Assembly: GCF_024295805.1 (NCBI RefSeq) | Contig: NZ_JANCLX010000007.1 | Location: 1 to 64,000 of the forward strand | DNA from: Streptomyces cucumeris | GTDB lineage: Bacteria; Actinomycetota; Actinomycetes; Streptomycetales; Streptomycetaceae | Direction: 5' to 3' | Length of the DNA stretch: 64,000 bases | Shown here: positions 1 to 8,236 of the stretch, piece by piece | How the letters are laid out: the number at the start of each line of letters is the position of its first letter | Position numbering within the stretch: position 1 is the first letter of the stretch | The notes under the pieces: model-generated | Database searches by the model: none | Told to the model about the DNA's origin: nothing | Seen by the model: the letters and a program-made list of their open reading frames with translations, nothing else | Translations under genes and position numbers: made by a program

Positions 1-115
1 GCTCCGAGAGCAGACCGTCCACATCGTCACGGTCGACAGTCAGGTCCTCGGCGAAATGCCGATCACCGGTGGCGTCGGGCACGTACTTCACACAGACAAC
101 GATCCTCAAGCTCAC
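1..115 (-). CDS. etfB: Electron transfer flavoprotein beta subunit, N-terminal fragment
   Basis: Only the first 38 codons are inside the window; the gene runs off the left edge. The GTG start at 115 follows an AGGAGAG ribosome binding site. The peptide begins VSLRIVVCVKYVPDATGD, the typical start of actinobacterial EtfB, which with EtfA carries electrons from acyl-CoA and other dehydrogenases to the quinone pool. A palindrome TACT-CGTC-AGTA lies upstream at 234-245 and may be an operator. Family call is confident despite the short stretch; the rest of the gene cannot be assessed. Confidence 0.85.
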   Translation of the reverse strand, partial: MSLRIVVCVKYVPDATGDRHFAEDLTVDRDDVDGLLSE

Positions 116-233
116 GCCGGCTCTCCTACTGCATCGTCTCTTCCGAGCTGCCTTGTGCTGGCAGCATAGGCGCCTTCGGGGACGGCACCCGTGCGGTTCC
201 CGGTCGGGGCGGCCCTTGCACCGAACGGAATAT

Positions 234-245
234 TACTCGTCAGTA
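234..245. promoter_or_regulatory. Possible operator TACT-CGTC-AGTA upstream of etfB
   Basis: A 12-bp inverted repeat with 4-bp arms lies in an AT-richer patch about 120 bp upstream of the etfB start. It resembles the TTACT..AGTAA palindromes that TetR-type fatty-acid regulators bind near acyl-CoA dehydrogenase genes. The other genes here do not point to a regulator, so the role is inferred from position only. Confidence 0.3.
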
Positions 246-315
246 CACCCACCGGGTTCCCCGTACGCAACCCGCATGAACTGTGACGTTGCCAACGGAG
301 GATCAGTGGGACGAC

Positions 316-888
316 TCAGTCCCGCAAAGCGTTGAAGCGACCCTGGTGGTACAGCAGCGGACTGCCCGCCCCGGCCGGGTCCCCGGCGGTCACCTCACCG
401 ATGACCACATGGTGGTCCCCCGCGGGTATCCGGGCCACCACCCGGCACACCAGCCACGCCAGCACCCCGTCCAGCAGCGGCACTCCCTCCGGGCCGCGGC
501 GCCAGCCGGTGCCGGGGCCGAAGCGGTCCGCACCGCTGCGGGCGAAGGTCGCGGCCAGCTCCCGCTGGTGCTCACCCAGGACGTGCACACCGACGTGGGA
601 CGCCTCGGCGATCACCGGCCAGCTCGACGAGGCGGTGCCCACGCCGAACGAGAGCAGCGGGGGCTCGGCGGCGACGGAGGTGAGCGAGGTGGCGGTGAAC
701 CCCACGGGGCGCTCACCGTGCGCGGTGATCACGGCCACCCCGGCCGCGTGCCGCCGGAAGGCCGAGCGGAGCAGGGCGGAGGGGTCGAGGGCGCCGGAGG
801 ACCCGGAGTGACCGGAGGAGTCGGAGAAGTCGGCGGAGGGGTAGGACGCGGCGAACCGGGGTGAGCCCAGGTCGTGCGTGGCCGTCAT
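316..888 (-). CDS. Flavin reductase family protein (HpaC-like)
   Basis: A 190-residue protein of the flavin reductase-like split-barrel family, which use NAD(P)H to reduce FMN or FAD, often for a partner monooxygenase. The N-terminal 40 residues are Ser/Gly-rich; the domain starts near residue 45 (LLRSAFRRHAAGVAVITA) and includes the flavin-binding GFTATSLTSV segment and the C-terminal GEV...LLYHQGRF element. The ATG at 888 is chosen because AGAAGGG sits just upstream; the reading frame stays open to 1116 but that extension looks non-coding. It is a single gene on the minus strand with no adjacent monooxygenase, so the partner is unknown. Confidence 0.8.
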   Translation of the reverse strand: MTATHDLGSPRFAASYPSADFSDSSGHSGSSGALDPSALLRSAFRRHAAGVAVITAHGERPVGFTATSLTSVAAEPPLLSFGVGTASSSWPVIAEASHVGVHVLGEHQRELAATFARSGADRFGPGTGWRRGPEGVPLLDGVLAWLVCRVVARIPAGDHHVVIGEVTAGDPAGAGSPLLYHQGRFNALRD

Positions 889-1084
889 GGAGATGCCCTT
901 CTGCGGGAGAGTACGAGCGGGGGGAGCCGTGGGTTCGTCGTCGCTCACCCGCCCGGACAGCGTGCGCTCGCGGTCCGCAGCGGATCCACGTGCACGCGTC
1001 CACAGAGAAGGAGTCCAGGCCGCATGGGGTTCACCCTGACGACGCCCGGAGCACAACGTCAAGTGCGGTCCGGGATGGGGGTCG

Positions 1085-1411
1085 TCACACCGCATCACCC
1101 AGAGCGGCGATGACATCGGCCCGGCGGGGCTGCCCGGAGGCGCGGCGGACGATCCGGCCGGAGGCGTCCAGCACCAGCACGGTGGGGGTCCGGTCGATCC
1201 CCAGCGCCCGCACCAGCTCCAGCCGCGCTTCGGCGTCCACCTCCAGATGGGTGACCCCGTCCACCATTGCGGCCACCTCGCCCAGCGTCCGCCGGGTGGC
1301 CCGGCAGGGCTGGCAGAAGGCGCTGGAGAACTGGACGAGCGTGGCCCGCCGCCCCAGCTCCCCGCCCAGCTCTGCGGCGCTCAGCCGCCCGCTCCGGTCC
1401 GTCTCGCGCAC
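1085..1411 (-). CDS. Thioredoxin-fold protein, apparently lacking its N-terminal anchor
   Basis: A 108-residue thioredoxin-fold protein with the redox motif CQPC at residues 33-36 (FSSAFCQPC) and the cis-Pro loop RTPTVLVLD. The GTG at 1411 is the best start; the frame remains open to an ATG at 1549 but the extra 46 residues look unlike protein. From memory, related streptomycete proteins begin with a membrane helix and RRR stretch before the conserved domain; no such segment is encoded in any frame here, so the protein appears cytosolic or N-terminally decayed. The DUF4395 partner gene often found beside it is also absent. Confidence 0.7.
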   Translation of the reverse strand: MRETDRSGRLSAAELGGELGRRATLVQFSSAFCQPCRATRRTLGEVAAMVDGVTHLEVDAEARLELVRALGIDRTPTVLVLDASGRIVRRASGQPRRADVIAALGDAV

Positions 1412-1630
1412 CCGTGCGCACTTCCTTCCACCGATCTTCAGCCGTCCTTGGTGCAGCGTTTCCGGGGCCGTGGGGATTCCCGACGTGATGAGGATCTCCC
1501 GGGTGGGGGGTGTCCGGCGGTAGCACCATGACCCGACTTCGGGCAGCATCTGGCAGAAGCCGCATACCTACGGCGGCGTAACTTCCGCCGGGAGAGCCCT
1601 CCCCGGGAAATTCGACGAAGGGTCCTTCCT

Positions 1631-2362
1631 ATGGCAGAGCTCGTCTACCCGCCGGTCATCGGCGTCGCCCACACCATGTTCAAGGCGCAGGATCTGCGCT
1701 TCGACATGAAGGGCACCGAGAATGTCCCGCAGCGGGGCGGCGCGGTTCTGGTCAGCAACCACATCGGCTATCTCGACTTCGTCTTCTGCGGGCTGACCGC
1801 CCGTCCGGCGAAGCGGCTGGTGCGGTTCATGGCGAAGGAGTCGGTCTTCCGGCACAAGGTGTCGGGACCGCTGATGCGCGCGATGAAGCACATCCCGGTG
1901 GACCGGGCGGCCGGTATGGACGCCTACAAGCACGCGCTGAAGGCGCTGCGCTCCGGAGAGATCATCGGGGTCTTCCCCGAGGCCACCATCTCGCGCTCGT
2001 TCACCCTGAAGAACTTCAAGTCGGGCGCGGCGCGGCTGGCCCAGGAGGCGGGCGTCCCGCTGCTGCCGATGGCGCTGTGGGGCACCCAGCGGCTGTGGAC
2101 CAAGGGCCACAAGCGGGCGCTGGGCCGCAACCACTTCCCGATCACCATGCGGGTGGGCGAGCCGATGGAGGCCGACCCCGCCGAGCCGTCGGACTCCCTG
2201 ACCGACCGGCTGCGGGGCCGGGTCCAGGAGCTGCTGGAGGCGGCGCAGCGGTCGTATCCGGTGCGTCCGAAGGGTCCGGAGGACACCTGGTGGGTCCCGG
2301 CCCACCTCGGCGGTACGGCGCCCACCCCGGCGGAGGCGCTGGCCCTGGACCGGGGCCGCTGA
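1631..2362 (+). CDS. Lysophospholipid acyltransferase family protein (PlsC-like)
   Basis: A 243-residue member of the PlsC/AGPAT family, which transfer acyl chains to lysophosphatidic acid or related acceptors at the membrane surface. The catalytic H-x4-D box is NHIGYLD with His44 and Asp49; the acceptor-binding block appears as FPEATIS instead of FPEGT. Conserved GAARLAQEAGVPLLPMALWG follows. The ATG at 1631 is preceded by GAAGGG at suitable spacing. It is divergent from the thioredoxin gene and convergent with the threonine aldolase operon, from which it is separated by a large GC hairpin. Exact substrate is not predictable. Confidence 0.85.
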   Translation: MAELVYPPVIGVAHTMFKAQDLRFDMKGTENVPQRGGAVLVSNHIGYLDFVFCGLTARPAKRLVRFMAKESVFRHKVSGPLMRAMKHIPVDRAAGMDAYKHALKALRSGEIIGVFPEATISRSFTLKNFKSGAARLAQEAGVPLLPMALWGTQRLWTKGHKRALGRNHFPITMRVGEPMEADPAEPSDSLTDRLRGRVQELLEAAQRSYPVRPKGPEDTWWVPAHLGGTAPTPAEALALDRGR

Positions 2363-2383
2363 GCGCTCCGCGGCGCATGACAT

Positions 2384-2535
2384 GAAGGGGCGGGGCCGCC
2401 CCGCGGGCGCGCCCCCCCGACCCCGCGGGCCGGGGGGGCGCCCCCCATGAGAGCGCGGCCCGGGCCCGGGGGCGGCTGCGCCCCCCGGGGCGATTCAATT
2501 GAGGGGGGGGCCCCGCCGGGGGGCCCCGCCCCTTC
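2384..2535. terminator. Large GC-only inverted repeat between convergent genes
   Basis: Perfect 14-bp arms GAAGGGGCGGGGCC (2384-2397) and GGCCCCGCCCCTTC (2522-2535) enclose about 125 bases made mostly of G and C runs, including G9 and C7 stretches. It lies between the stops of the acyltransferase gene and the threonine aldolase gene, so it probably terminates transcription from both sides. Similar structures occur at 29326-29371 and 62270-62398. Confidence 0.6.
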
Positions 2536-2555
2536 GACGCGTCGTCCGTTCGGCG

Positions 2556-3620
2556 CTACGCCTTTCCGAGCTCTTCCTTCAGCGCCGCGAGGAAGCCGTC
2601 GACGTCCTCCTCGGTGGTGTCGTAGGAGCACATCCAGCGCACGTCCCCGGCCGCCTCGTCCCAGAAGTAGAAGCGGTAGCGCTTCTGGAGACGTTCGCTG
2701 ACGTCGTGCGGCAGCCGGGCGAAGACCGCGTTGGCCTGCACCGGGTAGAGGATCTCCACCCCGTCCACCCCGCGGACGCCGTCGGCCAGCCGCCGGGCCA
2801 TGGCGTTGGCCTGGCGGGCGTTGCGCAGCCACAGGTCGCGGGCGAGCAGCGCCTCGAGCTGGACGGAGACGAACCGCATCTTGGAGGCGAGCTGCATGGA
2901 CAGCTTGCGCAGATGCTTCATGGCCCGCCCGACGTCCGGGTTGAGCACCACCACGGCCTCGCCGAAGAGCATGCCGTTCTTGGTGCCGCCGAAGGACACG
3001 ATGTCCACGCCCGCCACATTGGTGAACGAGCGCATCGGCACGTCCAGCGACGCGGCCGCGTTGGATATCCGCGCCCCGTCCAGGTGGACCTTCATCCCCC
3101 GCTCATGGGCGTGGTCGCAGATGGCCCGGATCTCGTCCACCGTGTAGACGGTGCCCAGCTCGGTGTTCTGGGCGATCGAGACGACCTGCGGCATCGCCCT
3201 GTGCTCATCGTCCCAGCCCCACGCCTGGCGGTCGATGAGGTCGGGGGTGAGCTTGCCGTCCTCGGTGGGCACGGTGAGCAGCTTCAGCCCGCCGACGCGC
3301 TCGGGGGCACCGCACTCGTCCACGTTGATATGCGCGGACTCGGCGCAGATGACGGCGCCCCAGCGGTCGGTGAGGGCCTGGAGGGCGACGACATTGGAGC
3401 CGGTGCCGTTGAAGACCGGGAACGCCTGGGCGTCGGGACCGAAGTGGCTGCGCATGATGAACTGCAGATGCGCGGTGTAGTCGTCCTCGCCGTAGGCGAC
3501 CTGGTGGCCCTCGTTGGCGAGGGCCAGCGCGGCGAGGATCTCCGGATGTGCGCCCGCGTAGTTGTCGCTGGCGAATCCGCGTATCTCGGGGTCGTGATGG
3601 CGACGGGCGTCGGTCCTCAC
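2556..3620 (-). CDS. Low-specificity threonine aldolase family PLP enzyme
   Basis: A 354-residue fold-type I PLP enzyme of the threonine aldolase family, which cleaves beta-hydroxy amino acids to glycine and an aldehyde. It shows GFASDNYAGAHPEILAAL at the N-terminus, the HLDGARISNA segment, and the PLP lysine in SFGGTKNGM. The GTG at 3620 overlaps the stop codon of the upstream SDR gene (GTGA), so the two are translationally coupled; a longer open frame to 3857 is rejected on this basis. It is the last gene of a DUF6421-SDR-aldolase operon. The real substrate may differ from threonine. Confidence 0.85.
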   Translation of the reverse strand: MRTDARRHHDPEIRGFASDNYAGAHPEILAALALANEGHQVAYGEDDYTAHLQFIMRSHFGPDAQAFPVFNGTGSNVVALQALTDRWGAVICAESAHINVDECGAPERVGGLKLLTVPTEDGKLTPDLIDRQAWGWDDEHRAMPQVVSIAQNTELGTVYTVDEIRAICDHAHERGMKVHLDGARISNAAASLDVPMRSFTNVAGVDIVSFGGTKNGMLFGEAVVVLNPDVGRAMKHLRKLSMQLASKMRFVSVQLEALLARDLWLRNARQANAMARRLADGVRGVDGVEILYPVQANAVFARLPHDVSERLQKRYRFYFWDEAAGDVRWMCSYDTTEEDVDGFLAALKEELGKA

Positions 3621-4402
3621 GGCTTGGGGGTCAGCCACAGACGGGTTCCGTTCACTTCCTGCGCGGGCCGGTCCCAGACTCCGGTGATGGCCTCGGCCAG
3701 CTCCTTGACGTCCGTGAAGCCCGCGAACTTCGCGTTGGGGCGTTCCGCGCGCATGGCGTCGTGCACCAGCGCCTTGATCACCAGGATGACAGCGGCGGCG
3801 GACGGTCCGCCTTCGCCCCCCAGTTTGCGGAAGGAGTCGCCGAGCGCGAGCGTCCATGCCTCGGCGGCCGCCTTGGCGGCGGCGTATGCGGCGTTCCCGG
3901 CGGTGGGCTGGGACGCGCCCGCCGCGCTGATCAGGACATAGCGGCCGTTGCCACTGCGCTGAAGGGCGTCGTGGAAGGCGAGCGAGGTGTGCTGGGCGGT
4001 GCGGATCAGCAGGTTGTGCAGGGTGTCCCAGTCGGCGAGCGGGGCGTCGGGGAAGGTCTTGCTGCCGCGCCAGCCACCGACCAGGTGCACCAGACCGTCG
4101 ATCCGGCCGAACTCCTTCTCGGTGCGGTCGACCCAGGCGCGGGTGGCGTCCAGGTCGAGCAGGTCGACGGTCTCACCGGTGACGGTGGCACCGCCATGGG
4201 CGTAGCGCGCCGCGTCGACGGCCTCGGCCAGCCGGGCGGGGTCGGCGTCGGAGGCCACGACGGTCGCTCCGGCCTCGGCGAGCCGGAGCAGGGTGGCGCG
4301 GCCCGCTGGGCCCGCCGCCCCCGCCACCGCCACGACCGCGCCATCGAGCGGGCTCGTGTCGCCCGGCTCGTTGGGGGTCGGGCTCGACGTCGGTGTGGTC
4401 AT
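3617..4402 (-). CDS. SDR family NAD(P)-dependent oxidoreductase
   Basis: A 261-residue short-chain dehydrogenase. The cofactor loop is VAVAGAAGPAGR (G-x3-G-x2-G-like) and the catalytic Tyr and Lys are in NAAYAAAKAA, with the Ser in LISAAGAS. The ATG at 4402 has a strong AGGAGG with 8-nt spacing; a GTG at 4465 that overlaps the DUF6421 stop (GTGA) is an in-frame alternative that would add 21 residues. Middle gene of the three-gene operon. The neighbouring aldolase suggests a shared amino-alcohol or hydroxy-acid substrate, but this is inference. Confidence 0.85.
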   Translation of the reverse strand: MTTPTSSPTPNEPGDTSPLDGAVVAVAGAAGPAGRATLLRLAEAGATVVASDADPARLAEAVDAARYAHGGATVTGETVDLLDLDATRAWVDRTEKEFGRIDGLVHLVGGWRGSKTFPDAPLADWDTLHNLLIRTAQHTSLAFHDALQRSGNGRYVLISAAGASQPTAGNAAYAAAKAAAEAWTLALGDSFRKLGGEGGPSAAAVILVIKALVHDAMRAERPNAKFAGFTDVKELAEAITGVWDRPAQEVNGTRLWLTPKP

Positions 4403-4461
4403 GGTCGTTGCCTCCTCGGTCTTCCCTGCCGAATGTCCGTCGGACTGTCCCTCGACGGGGC

Positions 4462-5859
4462 TCACGCGGCCGTCCGCAGATCGTCGCCCGCCGTGATCCC
4501 CTTGGTGGAGGCAACCACGTCACGCAGCTTCTTGGCGAGCGCCTCGTAGAACATGCTGAGCGGAAACTCGTCGGGGAGCACGTCGTCGACCAGCTTGCGC
4601 GGCGGCTGGTTCAGGTCCAGGGCGTCGGGACCCTTGGCCCACACCGAGCCGGGGTGCGGTGCCAGGTAGGTGGACACCAGCTCGTACGCCTTGAACCAGT
4701 GGACCAGCTTGGGACGGTCGATACCGTCGCGGTAGAGCTTCTCGATCTCGCCGCACAGCTCGTTGGTGACCTGCGAGGCACGGGCCCAGTCGATGTGCAG
4801 GGTGTTGTCCGTCCAGCGTACGACGTCGTGCTGGTGGAGGTAGGCGAAGAGCAACTGACCGCCGAGCCCGTCGTAGTTGCGGACGCGGTCGCCGGTGACC
4901 GGGAAGCGGAACATCCGGTCGAAGATCACGGCGTACTGGACGTCACGGGCCTGGGAGAAGCCCTCGGCCTCCAGCTTCACGGCCTCCTTGAAGGCGGTGA
5001 GGTCACAGCGCAGCTCCTCCAGGCCGTACATCCAGAACGGCTGCCGCTGCTTGATCATGAAGGGGTCGAAGGGCAGGTCACCGTGGCTGTGGGTGCGGTC
5101 GTGGACCATGTCCCACAGGGCGAACGCCTCCTGGCAGCGGTCCTGGTCGGCCAGCATCTCCGCGATGTCCTCGGGCAGTTCGATACCGAGGACGCGGACG
5201 GCGGCCTGGCTGACCCGGCGGAAGCGGGCGGCCTCGCGGTCGCAGAAGATACCGCCCCAGCTGAAGCGCTCGGGGGCCTCGCGGACGGCGATGGTCTCCG
5301 GGAAGAGGACCGCGGAGTTGGTGTCGTAGCCCGAGGTGAAGTCCTCGAAGGCGATACCGATGTAGAGCGGGTTGTCGTAGCGGGTGCGCTCCAGCTCGGC
5401 CAGCCAGTCCGGCCAGACCATACGCAGCACGACGGCTTCCAGATTGCGGTCCGGGTTGCCGTTCTGCGTGTACATGGGGAAGACCACCAGGTGCTGGAGG
5501 CCGTCGGTGCGCGCCTTGGCGGGCTGGAAGGCGAGCAGCGAGTCCAGGAAGTCCGGCACCTCGAAGCCGCCGTCGGCCCAGCGGCGCAGATCGGCGACCA
5601 GCGCACGGTGGTACTCGGCGTTGTGCGGGAGCAGCGGGGCCAGCTCCTCGATCGCCTCGATCACCCGATCGGCGGCGGCCGCCGCGGTGGCGCGGGAGGG
5701 GGCGCCCTCCGCGTCGAAGTCGATCGAGCCGTCCTTCGACTGCCAGGGGCGAATCGTTTCGACAGCATCCTTCAACGTCGGCCACGCCGGGTGCTCAACA
5801 ACACGCTCCGCAGGCAGAACGCCACCGTCCGCTATGGCGGACGAAAGGATTTCCGTCAT
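4462..5859 (-). CDS. DUF6421 family protein
   Basis: A 465-residue protein that I recognise as the actinobacterial DUF6421 family, of unknown function. It is soluble, rich in Trp, Tyr and His, with conserved-looking stretches such as GIFCDREAARFRR, DMVHDRTHSHGDLPFDPFM and QRQPFWMYGLEELRCDLTAF. The HDRTHSHGD cluster looks like a possible metal-binding site, which is inference. The ATG at 5859 follows GAAGGAGAGG. First gene of the operon with SDR and threonine aldolase, divergent from the GDPD gene across about 250 bp that must hold both promoters. Confidence 0.8.
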   Translation of the reverse strand: MTEILSSAIADGGVLPAERVVEHPAWPTLKDAVETIRPWQSKDGSIDFDAEGAPSRATAAAAADRVIEAIEELAPLLPHNAEYHRALVADLRRWADGGFEVPDFLDSLLAFQPAKARTDGLQHLVVFPMYTQNGNPDRNLEAVVLRMVWPDWLAELERTRYDNPLYIGIAFEDFTSGYDTNSAVLFPETIAVREAPERFSWGGIFCDREAARFRRVSQAAVRVLGIELPEDIAEMLADQDRCQEAFALWDMVHDRTHSHGDLPFDPFMIKQRQPFWMYGLEELRCDLTAFKEAVKLEAEGFSQARDVQYAVIFDRMFRFPVTGDRVRNYDGLGGQLLFAYLHQHDVVRWTDNTLHIDWARASQVTNELCGEIEKLYRDGIDRPKLVHWFKAYELVSTYLAPHPGSVWAKGPDALDLNQPPRKLVDDVLPDEFPLSMFYEALAKKLRDVVASTKGITAGDDLRTAA

Positions 5860-6111
5860 GACCTCTCCTTCGCCGAAGAAACTATCGTGACGCCACCGTA
5901 TCTGTGGACGGTTCTCCCACTCAAGGGGCGTTACCGGAAATTATCCGGCGTCACACCCGCGCTGCCGCTGTTTTTCCTGCCCCATCCGGGCCAAGCCATG
6001 CCACGGGCGCGCTTCAGCCGCCCTGGGACGGTCGGCCGTTAGGCTGTGCGCCGGTCCGGGCAGCCTGCCTCCACTTAACCCGTCAGCGGCCGACAGAAGA
6101 GCGAGACAGCG

Positions 6112-6795
6112 TTGACTTTTCTCACCATCGGACACCGTGGAGTGATGGGCGTCGAGCCGGAGAACACCCTGCGCTCGTTCGTCCGCGCCGATCACGAGGG
6201 TCTGGACGTCATCGAGCTGGACCTGCACCTCAGCAAGGACGGCGCGCTCGTGGTGATGCACGACGCCCAGGTGGACCGGACGACCGACGGCACGGGGCCG
6301 ATCAGCGACCGCACCCTCGCCGAGCTGCGGGAGCTGGACGCCGGGCAGGGTGAGCGGATCCCGGTCTTCGAGGAGGTCGTGGACGCCGTCCGGGCACCGC
6401 TCCAGGCCGAGATCAAGGACGTGGCCGCGGCACGGGCGCTGGCGGAGGTCATGACCCGGCGCGATCTGCTGGGCCGGGTGGACGTCATCTCCTTCCACGA
6501 CGAGGCCCTGGCGGAGATCCGCACCCTGCTGCCGGAGGCGCGCACCTCCCTGGTCGCCAGCCGCTACGGCCTGGACGTGATCGACCGGGCGCGGACGGTG
6601 GGCGCCGGGATGCTGGTGCTCAACCTGCGCAGGCTGACCCTGGAGCTGGTGGAGAAGGCCCACGCCGCCGATCTGAAGGTCATCGGCTGGACCGTGAACA
6701 CCCCCGACCAGCTCAAGCTGGCCCGCGGCCTCGGCCTCGACGGCGGCACCACCGACTTCCCGGAGATCCGGCGGGCGACGCGCTACACGGCGTGA
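6112..6795 (+). CDS. Glycerophosphodiester phosphodiesterase family protein
   Basis: A 227-residue GDPD TIM-barrel enzyme that hydrolyses glycerophosphodiesters to glycerol-3-phosphate and an alcohol. Signature residues are all at the N-terminus: GHRG (7-10), PENTLRSF and ELDLHLSKDGALVVMHD, which carry the metal ligands and catalytic His residues. The start is TTG at 6112. No signal peptide, so it acts in the cytosol like UgpQ. It stands alone, divergent from the DUF6421 operon. Confidence 0.9.
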   Translation: MTFLTIGHRGVMGVEPENTLRSFVRADHEGLDVIELDLHLSKDGALVVMHDAQVDRTTDGTGPISDRTLAELRELDAGQGERIPVFEEVVDAVRAPLQAEIKDVAAARALAEVMTRRDLLGRVDVISFHDEALAEIRTLLPEARTSLVASRYGLDVIDRARTVGAGMLVLNLRRLTLELVEKAHAADLKVIGWTVNTPDQLKLARGLGLDGGTTDFPEIRRATRYTA

Positions 6796-6846
6796 AACGC
6801 TCCGCGCGCCGCCGGAGCCACCGGGCGGCTGCGTAGGGTCACGGGC

Positions 6847-7233
6847 ATGGTGCACGTACTGAGCAGCCGCACACTGCTGCGGCCGACGGACCCCGAGCGC
6901 TCCCGGGCGTTCTACGGCGAGGCGCTCGGGCTCGCGGTCTACCGCGAGTTCGGGACCGGCCCCGAGCGGGGCACGGTCTACTTCCTGGGCGGCGGCTTCC
7001 TGGAGCTCTCCGGCCGTTCCGAGACGCCGCCCGCGCCCGGTCTCCAGCTATGGCTCCAGGTCGCGGACGCGGCGGCGGCACACGCCGAGCTGGCCGCACG
7101 CGGTGTGGAGGTGCTCCGCCCGCCGAAGCAGGAGCCGTGGGGGCTGATCGAGATGTGGATCGCCGATCCCGACGGGGTGCGCATCGCGGTCGTGGAGGTC
7201 CCGGCGGACCATCCGCTGCGCCACCGGCCCTGA
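6847..7233 (+). CDS. VOC (glyoxalase/bleomycin resistance fold) family protein
   Basis: A 128-residue two-beta-alpha-beta-beta-beta protein of the vicinal oxygen chelate superfamily. The end, WGLIEMWIADPDGVRIAVVEVP, is the typical second-half metal-ligand strand; the first half contains LLRPTDPERSRAFYGEALGL. Substrate unknown. The ATG lies exactly 7 nt after a TAGGGT (6834-6839), so the mRNA is probably leaderless. Convergent with the PPOX gene. Confidence 0.85.
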   Translation: MVHVLSSRTLLRPTDPERSRAFYGEALGLAVYREFGTGPERGTVYFLGGGFLELSGRSETPPAPGLQLWLQVADAAAAHAELAARGVEVLRPPKQEPWGLIEMWIADPDGVRIAVVEVPADHPLRHRP

Positions 7234-7251
7234 CGCCGGGCACCGCGGTCC

Positions 7252-7280
7252 GTCCGCGCCCGCGCACCCCGGGCGCGGAC
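7252..7280. terminator. Bidirectional hairpin terminator
   Basis: Perfect 11-bp inverted repeat GTCCGCGCCCG / CGGGCGCGGAC with a 7-nt loop, lying between the convergent VOC and PPOX genes. No U tract, as is common in Streptomyces. Confidence 0.7.
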
Positions 7281-7290
7281 GCGCGGCGGA

Positions 7291-7710
7291 TCAGCCTGCC
7301 TGGCTGTTCTCCTTCATCTCGCCCCAGCCGTGCCAGCGGTCGATCTCGATCCAGGCGCTGACCCGGTCGCGGTCCCGCCGCGGATAGTCCCGGTCCATGT
7401 AGTGCCGGGCCAGCCGGTCGATATCGGCCAGGTCCTTGTCGTCCCGCAGTTCGACGACGCGCCCGATGATGCTCAGGTGGGTGTACCAGTTGCCCTCGTC
7501 CAGCACGGTGAGCGTGACCCGGGGATCGGCGCGGATGTGCTGGAGCCGCTTGCGCCCCTCGTCCATGTTGACCAGGATCCGGCCGTCGTCCCACAGGTAC
7601 CAGGTGGCCGTGGACACCGGCTGGCCATCGGGCCGGAGCGTGGCGATGACGGCCGGGTTGGCCTTCTCCAGCATGGTGACGGCGGCCTCGGGAAGCGGGG
7701 GGTTCGACAC
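7291..7710 (-). CDS. PPOX-class (pyridoxamine 5'-phosphate oxidase fold) F420/FMN-binding protein
   Basis: A 139-residue split beta-barrel protein. NPAVIATLRPDGQPVSTATWYLWDDGRILVNM is the classic N-terminal cofactor-binding part of the F420-dependent PPOX-class enzymes (TIGR03618 type), followed by DPRVTLTVLD. GTG at 7710 follows GAGGAGA. These proteins usually reduce or bind an unknown small molecule using F420H2 or FMN. The frame remains open to 7800 but the RBS supports the shorter form. Confidence 0.8.
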   Translation of the reverse strand: MSNPPLPEAAVTMLEKANPAVIATLRPDGQPVSTATWYLWDDGRILVNMDEGRKRLQHIRADPRVTLTVLDEGNWYTHLSIIGRVVELRDDKDLADIDRLARHYMDRDYPRRDRDRVSAWIEIDRWHGWGEMKENSQAG

Positions 7711-7780
7711 GGTCTCTCCTCTTCGGTGATCCATGGGCTGCGTGATCACCGTGCCACACCCGGCGGGCGCCGCACCGGTG

Positions 7781-8110
7781 TCACCCGGGATCCGCCGCAC
7801 CGCCCTGCCGGCGCCGCCGGAACTCCCCGAGCCATTCGCGCAACTGCGCGTCGTCGTGGAGCGGGCCGCCGTCCGGACCGGCGGGCAGGTCGACCCCGTA
7901 CAGCAGCTCCAGCGCCCACCGGCTCAACTCGTCCAGGGCGAGCGTGTCATCGGTGACCCACCCGGCGGCCCACCGGTCGGCGGCGTCCCGGCTCAGCCGT
8001 CCCTCGACCAGCGCGACCAGGCACACCTCGATCTCCTCATGCATCTCATGCGCCTCAGGTGGCTCATGTGGCTCGTGCGCGGGGCGCCGCGGGGACCGGC
8101 CGTTCTCCAT
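7781..8110 (-). CDS. Hypothetical protein, acidic helical, streptomycete
   Basis: A 109-residue protein without a recognised domain. After a Pro/His-rich start it has a compact helical part: VCLVALVEGRLSRDAADRWA and LALDELSRWALELLYGVDLP. The pattern looks like the small streptomycete proteins that appear near immunity or accessory genes, but no function can be given. The ATG at 8110 lies 8 nt after TACGGT on the minus strand, which fits a leaderless start. An open frame reaching 8776 is antisense to the DUF5134 gene and is not used. Confidence 0.55.
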   Translation of the reverse strand: MENGRSPRRPAHEPHEPPEAHEMHEEIEVCLVALVEGRLSRDAADRWAAGWVTDDTLALDELSRWALELLYGVDLPAGPDGGPLHDDAQLREWLGEFRRRRQGGAADPG

Positions 8111-8236
8111 GGGCCCGCACCGTAGCGCGTGGGGCGGATGGCCTCGTCGCGCTCCCCCATTGCGCCCGTGCGCTCCCGTAGCCGGGCGCGCGGCGGGGAA
8201 TCCTGCCGGTACCCCGTCCGTCCCGGGAGGTGTGCC

